Below are positions 57,648 to 64,000 of a stretch of 64,000 nucleotides of DNA, in pieces. The notes under the pieces are model-generated. The model did not search any database. It worked only from the letters and a program-made list of their open reading frames with translations, and was not told the origin of the DNA. Every line of letters begins with the position of its first letter. The stretch's first letter is position 1. The position numbers were made by a program, and so were the translations under genes. This DNA is from Jiangella alkaliphila (GTDB lineage: Bacteria > Actinomycetota > Actinomycetes > Jiangellales > Jiangellaceae), in the NCBI RefSeq assembly GCF_900105925.1, contig NZ_LT629791.1, positions 4,248,001-4,312,000 on the forward strand, written 5' to 3'.

Positions 57648-57777
57648 TCCATCGTTGGCCGTCCCCCTGCTGCCCATGGTCTTAGCCGTGAACGCGCGCC
57701 TCAAGTCCGGCGCCTCTGCTGGTTGCGGGGGTCTGTGGTTGGGGCTCTGGACTTGACCCGCGCGTCCCCGGTCTAAG

Positions 57778-59442
57778 CCTCGATCCACCGACCAGCTTGG
57801 TGACGTCGTCTGGTTTCAGGCGAGGTGGTTGTGATCACGTTGGGTGTGAGTGAGTTGCCGGTCTGCCCGGCTTTCCACTGGGGTTCCTTCTCGTGCCGGC
57901 GGGGGCTGGTGGTCAGGTGTGTGTCGTGGCGGGCCGGGGGAAGAGGGCGTTGTAGAGCGTGGACCACGCGGTCTGCCAGGGCCAGTTGGTCGGCAGGTGC
58001 AGGGTCAGACGCCGGGCGGAGGTGGCGATCCGGGCGGGGACGGTGATGAGTTTGCGGCGGATCGTCGCGGTGGTCGCCCTGGTCAGAGTGGGGGTCTTGG
58101 TCAGGGTCGCGGCGGCGCGGGTGAGGTTGAACGCCATGACCGCGCAGACGAGCCAGGCCGCGTTGGCGTTGAACACCCCGGAGGGCAGGTGGGCCAGCGC
58201 GGAGGCCTTGAGGTCGGCGTGGACGTTCTCGATGACCGCGTGGGCCCGGTGGGTCTGGTCCGCGGCGACGGTGTCCATCTCGGTGGTGTCGGTGGTGGTG
58301 AAGAAGGCGTGGAAGCGCCAGGAATCGAACAACGTGTCCTGGCCTTCGCTGTTGCGGGGGTTGAGATCGGGGATACGGCGGACCACGAGCCGGCCGGGGA
58401 CCTGGTCGGTCTTGTTCTTGGAGGTGAACGCGGTGAAGGGAACCTCGGCGACCTCGGCACGAGAGTTCCATGTTCTGGTGGTCTCGTCGTAGACGGCGTC
58501 GGTGTATTTGATCGTGGTCCAGGCGGTCTCGGCGATGCCGGCGATGGCGCGTTTGACCGCCGGGTCCATCCGCACGGTGATCGAGACGTTCGCGCCGGCC
58601 TTCAACGCTGCGGTGACCAGGGCGTGGGAGTAGAACGCCGAGTCCGCCCGGACCAGCACGTCTCGGCCGGCCAGGTGGGTGCGGCGGATCAGGGCGAGGG
58701 CGTCGGTGGCCAGACGCGTCGCCCCGCGTGGGGACCCGGCCGAGCCGTTGCGCAGGCGCTGGGCGGCGATCACCGGCGCGAAGGTCTGGCTGGAAACGGT
58801 GGCCAGCACGGCGTTCAGGCCCCGCACCCCGGAGTACCCGAACCCCGCGCCCTGCTTCTGATAGCCGTGTACCTCCACGATGGTGTCGTCGATGTCGACC
58901 ATCACCGTCGCGGTGTCTGCGGTCTCGCCCAGCAGGGCCGTGCGCTGGGTCAGGTTGATCAGAAACCGAGAGGCGATCGCGTCGGCTTGGCGGACATGGC
59001 CGAAGGTGAAGGCGCGCAGGAACGAGCCAAGTGTGGAGGGGGCGTAGATGCCGGCGAAGACCTTCCCCATCGCGCCGTGGCGTAGCAGGGCCATGTCGTC
59101 GATGCTGTCCGCGCCGGCGGTCATGCCGGCGACCAGGCCCGACAGCTTCAGCCCGGCGTTGGCGCCCTTGTCCGTCGGCACGCTCAGGTGCTCATCGCCC
59201 AGCTCGCGCAGCCGTGCCTCGCCGGCCAGGGCCATCGCCGGGACCAGGCCCGCCGACGACACGAGGTTGGGCTCATCGAAGGCCGCCGAGACGACCGGTC
59301 GGGTGTGAGAGAGTTGCATCTACGAGATGCCCTTCTTGAGCTGGCGATACGTGCCTTAGACAAGTCGTATCCTCCCAGCTCAGAAGCGCATTCTCACGCT
59401 CCCACGCCCTACCACGACACTCCACCTGTCGGTGGATCGAGG
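57778..59442 (-). mobile_element. IS1380-family insertion sequence, intact
   Basis: 1665 bp. Terminal inverted repeats CCTCGATCCACCGAC (57778-57792) and its complement (59428-59442) are perfect. CTAAG occurs directly outside both ends (57773-57777 and 59443-59447) as a 5-bp target duplication. The single transposase ORF is uninterrupted, so the element is probably recent and active. Confidence 0.93.
57913..59319 (-). CDS. IS1380-family DDE transposase
   Basis: 468 aa. GLVPAMALAGEARLREL, VDIDDTIVEVHGYQKQGAGF GYSGVRGLNAVLA and VLVRADSAFYSHALVTAALK are IS1380 landmarks; the DDE acidic residues lie in VDIDDT, RADSAFY and the later VIENVHADLKASALAHLPSG. It cuts and pastes the surrounding element. 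No frameshift or stop is seen. Codon use is slightly less GC-biased than neighbours. Confidence 0.94.
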   Translation of the reverse strand: MQLSHTRPVVSAAFDEPNLVSSAGLVPAMALAGEARLRELGDEHLSVPTDKGANAGLKLSGLVAGMTAGADSIDDMALLRHGAMGKVFAGIYAPSTLGSFLRAFTFGHVRQADAIASRFLINLTQRTALLGETADTATVMVDIDDTIVEVHGYQKQGAGFGYSGVRGLNAVLATVSSQTFAPVIAAQRLRNGSAGSPRGATRLATDALALIRRTHLAGRDVLVRADSAFYSHALVTAALKAGANVSITVRMDPAVKRAIAGIAETAWTTIKYTDAVYDETTRTWNSRAEVAEVPFTAFTSKNKTDQVPGRLVVRRIPDLNPRNSEGQDTLFDSWRFHAFFTTTDTTEMDTVAADQTHRAHAVIENVHADLKASALAHLPSGVFNANAAWLVCAVMAFNLTRAAATLTKTPTLTRATTATIRRKLITVPARIATSARRLTLHLPTNWPWQTAWSTLYNALFPRPATTHT

Positions 59443-59893
59443 CTAAGAACGGGCAGCTATCAGGGGGACGGGGGGAGTGTGGGCACAGCCCGACTGAAGG
59501 TCGAGTCGACGTCGATAGCGCCGGCCGTCCTCGATGTCGGGGGCCGTGGTCTGGGTGTGTCGAGGACGGTTTCTGCCGTCGAGGACGGCTGGGCGGGTCC
59601 TGGTCTGGCGTTACGTCGTGGTCTGCCGTGACGCGAAACGGAGGATTCGGGGCTCGTGGCGTGACTGGAGACCAGGACGTGACGGCAGACCAGGAGCCCG
59701 ACGGACACCATCCTGGGTGTGGAGCGCGTCCTGGGTGTGAGGCGCGTTTCCGGGCCTGTTTCGGCGGTTCGGCGCGACTCACACCCAGGACGCGCCTCAC
59801 ACCCAGGAAGCCAACGGTGCAAATCGGGCGCGGGCTGTGCCCGGTTCTTCCCCGTCCCCCTGAAAGCTGCCTAAGAACGGGCAGCAGGGGGAC
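59443..59893. repeat. Nested inverted/direct repeat region beside the IS
   Basis: This ~450-bp gene-free stretch has three layers. (1) 15-bp direct repeats CTAAGAACGGGCAGC at 59443-59457 and 59871-59885. (2) 40-nt outer inverted arms at 59453-59492 and 59831-59870, identical except for a 7-nt block and one other base. (3) An inner hairpin, 59711-59746 with 59773-59808, each arm made of two tandem 18-mers beginning TCCTGGGTGTG. Further partial repeats (GTCTGCCGTGACG at 59621, complement near 59679) lie between. No ORF is convincing. The IS inserted at its left edge. Confidence 0.75.
59854..59893. terminator. Terminator hairpin after the ECF-type ATPase gene
   Basis: GTCCCCCT (59854-59861) and GCTGCC (59866-59871) pair with 59880-59893, with a 4-nt bulge and 8-nt loop. 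It lies 6 bp beyond the stop of the minus-strand ATPase gene. GTCCCCCTGCTGCCC at 57661 is a related half-site. Confidence 0.6.
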
Positions 59894-59899
59894 GCTTGA

Positions 59900-60571
59900 C
59901 TACACCAACCCCACGTAGAACTCGACAGCCGCCCCCGGCGCACCGTCGAACACCAGACGACCGTCATCGAAGACGAGGACGCGGTCCATCGCCAGCACGG
60001 CGTCGAGGTCGTGCGTGACCAGGACGACCCGCTGCGGCAGCTCCGCCAACAGCTTCAGCACGTGACGCGTGTTGCGCAGGTCCAGCAGGGTCGTCGGTTC
60101 GTCGCACACGAGCACCTTCGGCTCCGTCACCAGCACCGAGCAGAGGGCCAGCAGCTGCTTCTGCCCGCCGGACAGCAGGTGCGCCGGGTGGTCGGCGTGT
60201 CCGGCCAGGCCGAACGTGTCGAGCGCCGCAGCCACCCGCTCGGGCACCGCGGAGCGGGGGAGGTCGCGCAGCCCGAACGCGACGTCCTCGGCGACCGTCG
60301 GCATGAGGATCTGGGCGTCGGGGTCGGTGAAGACGAACCCCACCGACCGCCGCACCTCCGCGCCGGACCGGCCCCGGGTCGACCGGCCGTCGACCGTCAC
60401 CGACCCGGACGACGGCAGCACCAGCCCGTTGAGCAGCCGCGCGAACGTCGACTTGCCCGACCCGTTGGCGCCGATGACGCCGACCCGCTGCTCCGTCAGA
60501 GTGACGGTGACGTCGCGCAGCACCACCCGGTCGCCGTACCGGTGCGTGACACCCCGGACCTCGATGCTCAC
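59900..60571 (-). CDS. Energy-coupling-factor (CbiO/BioM-like) ATP-binding protein
   Basis: 223 aa from GTG 60571 (SIEVRGVTHRYGDRVVLRDV). Walker A GVIGANGSGKSTFARLLNG, Q-loop region VGFVFTDPDAQILMPTVAED, signature LLSGGQKQLLALCSVLV, Walker B KVLVCDEPTTLLDLRN and H-loop VTHDLDAVLAMD are all present. Such ATPases drive ECF vitamin or metal transporters with an EcfT (CbiQ/BioN) and an S component; neither is here. The start overlaps the metallopeptidase stop by 4 nt. Confidence 0.9.
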   Translation of the reverse strand: MSIEVRGVTHRYGDRVVLRDVTVTLTEQRVGVIGANGSGKSTFARLLNGLVLPSSGSVTVDGRSTRGRSGAEVRRSVGFVFTDPDAQILMPTVAEDVAFGLRDLPRSAVPERVAAALDTFGLAGHADHPAHLLSGGQKQLLALCSVLVTEPKVLVCDEPTTLLDLRNTRHVLKLLAELPQRVVLVTHDLDAVLAMDRVLVFDDGRLVFDGAPGAAVEFYVGLV

Positions 60572-61470
60572 AGGGACGACGCGGCGAACGTGTCGCAGGC
60601 GGCGACGTCGCCGGTCTGGAAGCCGGTCGTGAACCAGCGCTGCCGCTGCTCGCTGGAGCCGTGCGTCCACGACTCAGGCGTGACGGTGCCCTGGAAACGC
60701 TCCTGGATGTAGTCGTCGCCGACGGTCTCGGCGGCGGCCAGCGCGTCGGCGATGTCCTGGTCGGTCAGCTCGGTGATCAGCGGCTGGCCGGTCTCGTCGT
60801 CGGCCGTCGTGGCGCGGTGCGCCCACATGCCGGCGTAGCAGTCGGCCTGCAGCTCCAGCCGGACGGCGTCGGAGTCGGGCCCGGACTGGGTGCGCACGCG
60901 CTGCATCTGGCCGGTGAGGTTCTGCACGTGGTGGCCGTACTCGTGGGCCAGCACGTACGCCTCGGCGAACTGGCCGCTCGGCCCGCCGTACGTGGTGCGC
61001 AGCTGGTCGAAGAACCCGAGGTCGAGGTAGATCTGCTGGTCGCCGGGGCAGTAGAACGGCCCCACCTGCGACGACGCCGTGCCGCAGCGGGTGGTGACCG
61101 ACGAGGTGAAGAACGTCGTCGTGGCCGGCGTGTACTGCTGGCCGGCCGCGGCGAAGTACTCCTCCCAGAACGCCTGGACCGAGTTCACGTAGAGCACGAA
61201 CCGGCAGTCGGGGTTCTCGTCGATGTCGGCGACCACCTGGCACTCGCGCTCCAGCTCGCCCTCCGACCCCGGCTCGGCCTGGACGCCGGACGCGTCGCCG
61301 CCTTCGCCGCCGAGGAGGTCGGCCGGGTTGGTGCCGGTCAGCAGTGCGATCAGCGCGAGGACGACCACGCCGATGCCGCCGCCGGCCGCCGCCGTGCGGC
61401 CGGCCGGGCGCCGGCCGCGCTGGTCGGACACCTGGGAAGGATCCAGGCGTGCCCGCCGGTTGAACTTCAT
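60568..61470 (-). CDS. Membrane-anchored neutral zinc metallopeptidase (YpfJ/KPN_02809-like)
   Basis: 300 aa from ATG 61470, GGGAGG upstream. A basic N-terminus and one membrane segment (GGIGVVVLALIALL, ~30) are followed by an acidic linker and the zinc domain: AEAYVLAHEYGHHVQNLTGQ (HExxH, ~175) and RLELQADCYAGMWAH, whose Glu is a likely third ligand. Four cysteines in the outer domain suggest disulfides. The natural substrate of the family is unknown. Confidence 0.92.
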   Translation of the reverse strand: MKFNRRARLDPSQVSDQRGRRPAGRTAAAGGGIGVVVLALIALLTGTNPADLLGGEGGDASGVQAEPGSEGELERECQVVADIDENPDCRFVLYVNSVQAFWEEYFAAAGQQYTPATTTFFTSSVTTRCGTASSQVGPFYCPGDQQIYLDLGFFDQLRTTYGGPSGQFAEAYVLAHEYGHHVQNLTGQMQRVRTQSGPDSDAVRLELQADCYAGMWAHRATTADDETGQPLITELTDQDIADALAAAETVGDDYIQERFQGTVTPESWTHGSSEQRQRWFTTGFQTGDVAACDTFAASSL

Positions 61471-61577
61471 GGCCGATTCACCTCCCGCGTAGACTGCACA
61501 CCATGATGCCCGTGGCGGACTGATCGTGCTGGACCGATCGCCCACCCATTCCCAGGCCACGGAGAGTTCACCCTGAC

Positions 61578-63176
61578 ATGATCACCGCTCACCACCTCGA
61601 AGTGCGCGCAGGCGCGCAGGTACTGCTCGACGACGCCAGCCTCCGCATCGGTCCCGGCGACAAGGTCGGCCTCGTGGGCCGCAACGGCGCCGGCAAGACG
61701 ACGCTCACCCGCATCCTGGCCGGCGAGGGCCAGCCGGCCGCCGGCTCCGTCGTCCGCACGGGACCGATCGGCTACCTGCCGCAGGACCCGCGGGCCGGCG
61801 ACCCCGAGGTCATCGCCCGCGACCGCATCCTCAGCGCCCGCGGGCTCGACGCCGTTGTCGCCGGCATGCGCACGGCCGAGAAGCAGATGGCCTCCAGCGA
61901 CCCCGCCGAGCACGAGCGCGGCATGCGCCGCTACGCCCGGCTCGAGGCCGAGTTCCTCGCCGCCGGCGGGTACGCGGTCGAGAGCGAGGCGGCCAGCATC
62001 GCCGCCAGCCTCGGGCTGCCCGACCGCGTGCTCGCCCAGCCGCTGAAGACGCTCTCCGGCGGCCAGCGGCGCCGGGTCGAGCTGGCCCGCATCCTGTTCT
62101 CCGACGCCGAGACGCTGCTCCTGGACGAGCCGACGAACCACCTGGACGCCGACTCCATCGTCTGGCTGCGCGACTTCCTGCGCGCCTACAAGGGCGGCCT
62201 GGTGGTCATCAGCCACGACGTCGCGCTGCTGGACAAGACCGTCAACCGGGTCTTCCACCTCGACGCCAACCGCGCCGCCCTCGACGTCTACAACATCGGC
62301 TGGACGGCCTACCTCGCCCAGCGCGAGACCGACGAGCGCCGTCGGCACCGCGAGCGGTCCAACGCCGAGAAGAAGGCCGCCGCCCTCAAGGCGCAGGCCG
62401 ACCGCATGCGCTACAAGGCCACCAAGGCCACCGCCGCGCAGAACATGGACCGCAGGGCGCAGCGGCTGCTGGCCGGCCTTGAGGAGCAGCGCCGCTCGGA
62501 CAAGGTGGCCAAGCTGCGCTTCCCCGACCCCGCGCCGTGCGGCAAGACCCCGCTCACCGCGTCGGGCCTGTCGAAGTCGTACGGGTCGCTGGAGGTCTTC
62601 ACCGACGTCGACCTCGCCATCGACCGCGGCAGCCGGGTCGTCATCCTGGGCCTCAACGGCGCCGGCAAGACGACGCTGCTGCGGCTGCTGGCCGGCGTCG
62701 AGAAGGCCGACACCGGCGCTGTGGAGCCCGGACACGGGCTGCGGCTGGGCTACTACGCCCAGGAGCACGAGACGCTCGACACGTCCCGCACGGTGCTCGA
62801 GAACCTGCGCAGCACCGCGCCGGACCTCCCTGAGCTGGAGGCGCGGCGGGTGCTCGGCTCGTTCCTGTTCTCCGGCGACGCCGTCGACAAGCCGGCCGCG
62901 GTCCTGTCCGGCGGCGAGAAGACCCGGCTGGCGCTCGCCTCGCTGGTGGTGTCCAGCGCGAACGTGCTGCTCCTGGACGAGCCGACGAACAACCTCGACC
63001 CCGCCTCCCGCCAGGAGGTGCTGGCCGCGCTGCGCTCGTTCGCCGGCGCGATCGTCCTGGTGACCCACGACGAGGGCGCCGTCGAGGCACTAGGCCCCGA
63101 ACGGGTCGTGTTGCTCCCCGACGGAGTCGAAGATCTGTGGAACCCTGACTATGCAGAGCTCGTCTCACTCGCATAG
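61578..63176 (+). CDS. ABC-F family ATPase
   Basis: 532 aa with two ABC domains and no membrane part. Walker A motifs VGLVGRNGAGKTTLTRIL (~35) and VVILGLNGAGKTTLLRLLAG (~355); signatures LSGGQRRRVELARILFSDAE and LSGGEKTRLALASLVVSSA; Walker B LLLDEPTNHLDADS and LLLDEPTNNLDPAS. A charged linker (ETDERRRHRERSNAEKKAAA) lies between. ABC-F proteins act on the ribosome E-site in translation rescue or antibiotic resistance. It belongs to the general actinobacterial EttA/Uup-like group. Confidence 0.94.
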   Translation: MITAHHLEVRAGAQVLLDDASLRIGPGDKVGLVGRNGAGKTTLTRILAGEGQPAAGSVVRTGPIGYLPQDPRAGDPEVIARDRILSARGLDAVVAGMRTAEKQMASSDPAEHERGMRRYARLEAEFLAAGGYAVESEAASIAASLGLPDRVLAQPLKTLSGGQRRRVELARILFSDAETLLLDEPTNHLDADSIVWLRDFLRAYKGGLVVISHDVALLDKTVNRVFHLDANRAALDVYNIGWTAYLAQRETDERRRHRERSNAEKKAAALKAQADRMRYKATKATAAQNMDRRAQRLLAGLEEQRRSDKVAKLRFPDPAPCGKTPLTASGLSKSYGSLEVFTDVDLAIDRGSRVVILGLNGAGKTTLLRLLAGVEKADTGAVEPGHGLRLGYYAQEHETLDTSRTVLENLRSTAPDLPELEARRVLGSFLFSGDAVDKPAAVLSGGEKTRLALASLVVSSANVLLLDEPTNNLDPASRQEVLAALRSFAGAIVLVTHDEGAVEALGPERVVLLPDGVEDLWNPDYAELVSLA

Positions 63177-63300
63177 AGAGGTCGATCCACCCTGCGTTTT
63201 TTCGTTCCCTGGAGGGACGATCCAGCCTTCGAGTGGCGAAAAAGCGTAATGGAGCGGATCATTGTCCTCTGTCATGCAGGACAACGAAACGGGAGGACGC

Positions 63301-63522
63301 GTGGCCGAGAAGTTGGTAAAAGGCGCGCGGATCAGTGGGGGGCAGCGTGACAAGCTCGCCTCTGACCTGAAGAAGAAGTACGAAGGTGGTCGGAGCATCC
63401 GCGAGCTCGCCACCGAAACCGGGCGTTCCTACGGGTTCGTCCACCGGGTTCTGTCGGAGTCCGGTGTCAACCTACGAGGCCGTGGAGGGGCCACACGAGG
63501 CAAGGCGAAGAAGCAAGCCTGA
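63301..63522 (+). CDS. Small helix-turn-helix protein
   Basis: 73 aa from GTG 63301 (VAEKLVKGARISGGQRDKLA), GGGAGGA upstream; ATG 63274 is a weaker alternative. SDLKKKYEGGRSIRELATET GRSYGFVHRVLSESGVNLRG is a complete HTH, and the tail RGGATRGKAKKQA is basic. The protein is conserved in actinomycetes next to ABC-F genes, as here; it probably binds DNA, but targets are unknown. Confidence 0.88.
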   Translation: MAEKLVKGARISGGQRDKLASDLKKKYEGGRSIRELATETGRSYGFVHRVLSESGVNLRGRGGATRGKAKKQA

Positions 63523-64000
63523 ATCAGCCCCAGTTGGTCGAGATGCCGGAGGAGGGTGGCCTCCAGCAGCTCGATCACCCCGACAAACGCTTCGTCACCC
63601 ATCGCGCGGTCCCCGGCGCGCACGCCTCCTGAGGCGAGCGGGGGCGAATCACCGAGTCAGCCCGTCCGGTGAATCGTTCGGCGGATTATCGAGTCGTCGC
63701 ACTCGAACCCGAGGGGCCTTCTTTTGGAGCCGATCGGCAAGTCCGACATATCGGACGGCTTAAACGGTCGCGCTCTGCACTGTTGATCTTGATTCACGCC
63801 ATTGCCCGAGTAATTGGTCGCTTTCACGCAGAGTGACGTGAAGGCAGAGTCGGTGCCCGTTCGCGTTCTTTGCGTAGCGGGACCATCGGGCACTTCAGCA
63901 TGCCCGGAAACGCTCCCACGGAGTCGGCCAGGCCTATGTCGGCCGGCTCGTCGGCATGCCCAGGTACGGACCGCTTCTGTCACGGTGCGTGACGGATTCG
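63523..64000. other. Gene-free stretch at the window end
   Basis: No supportable gene in 478 bp. The right half has lower GC than the rest of the window and two operator-like inverted repeats: GTCCGA/TCGGAC (63741-63756) and TTCACG/CGTGAA (63823-63842). It may be the control region of a gene beyond 64000. Confidence 0.4.

Noticed and set aside
59711-59808. CRISPR-like short repeats
   Set aside because: The 18-mers are two direct pairs in inverted arms without regular spacers; they form a hairpin, not an array.
61467-63068. 533-codon open frame antisense to the ABC-F gene
   Set aside because: Shadow of the ABC-F reading frame; no motif and no ribosome-binding site.
63429-63623. Minus-strand open frame (GDEAFVGVIELLEATLLRHL)
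   Set aside because: Helical-looking but runs into the HTH gene, has no clear ribosome-binding site and no recognisable family.
63657-63983. Minus-strand 108-codon open frame at the window end
   Set aside because: Composition unlike a protein (many Cys, Arg, Asn runs), no start signal, no homology recognised.

Overview
The window is high-GC actinobacterial chromosome. The best anchor is a housekeeping block, pyrR-pyrB-pyrC-carA-carB-pyrD-pyrF-mihF-gmk-rpoZ-coaBC-metK-priA, in which mihF is the actinobacteria-specific integration host factor. Gene style (GTG and TTG starts, 4-nt stop/start overlaps) and the accessory content (ALF-repeat proteins, LAL regulators, ECF sigma factors with DGPF or SnoaL partners) fit a soil actinomycete. 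A Jiangella-like genus is my guess; no 16S or marker search was possible.

Layout. 1-3318: 3' part of a large alanine-rich ALF-repeat protein with a deaminase-like tail. 3.4-9.5 kb: lactonase-like amidohydrolase, LAL regulator, RibD-type reductase, a CTAG-flanked MITE-like palindrome and a DUF2961/GH172-type protein. 9.5-12.6 kb: a gene graveyard with an IS481 remnant, a truncated AraC gene, a frameshifted AbiEii-type gene and a shattered ROK gene. 12.5-17.6 kb: sugar module with a HutC-type GntR regulator, SIS isomerase, lipoprotein binding protein and glycoside hydrolase. 17.6-18.6 kb: decayed DNA, then tRNA-Leu(GAG). 18.7-27.7 kb: SH3 protein, ArsR/SRPBCC pair, two MFS pumps, ECF sigma with DGPF partner, an excisionase-like regulator with a striking inverted operator, an alpha/beta hydrolase and a YqeY protein.

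27.8-38.3 kb: MoxR ATPase, VWA protein, XdhC and a MocA-like transferase (maturation of a molybdenum hydroxylase), then DUF2877-FdrA-DUF1116 (AllHFG-type, oxamate/allantoin end pathway) facing a PucR regulator. This looks like purine or ureide catabolism, but the hydroxylase subunits and a carbamate kinase are not in the window. 38.3-41.9 kb: a second ECF sigma factor, small SnoaL and flavin-oxidase proteins, a GNAT enzyme, an orphan Imm1-type immunity gene with a partner, and a 48-aa acidic protein.

41.9-57.6 kb: the pyrimidine operon with a PyrR-box leader, almost every gene overlapping the next, followed by the gmk-to-priA genes. 57.7-59.9 kb: an intact IS1380-family insertion with CTAAG duplications beside a 440-bp repeat-built non-coding stretch. 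59.9-64 kb: lone ECF-type ATPase, membrane-anchored zinc metallopeptidase, ABC-F protein, small HTH protein and an empty tail.

I saw no CRISPR array, rRNA or prophage. The most unusual items are the ALF protein's deaminase-like tail, the nested-repeat element at 59443-59893, the 17-bp inverted operator at 25934-25987, and a hairpin family sharing GTTGATC-TGGAG, one copy of which splits pyrD from pyrF.
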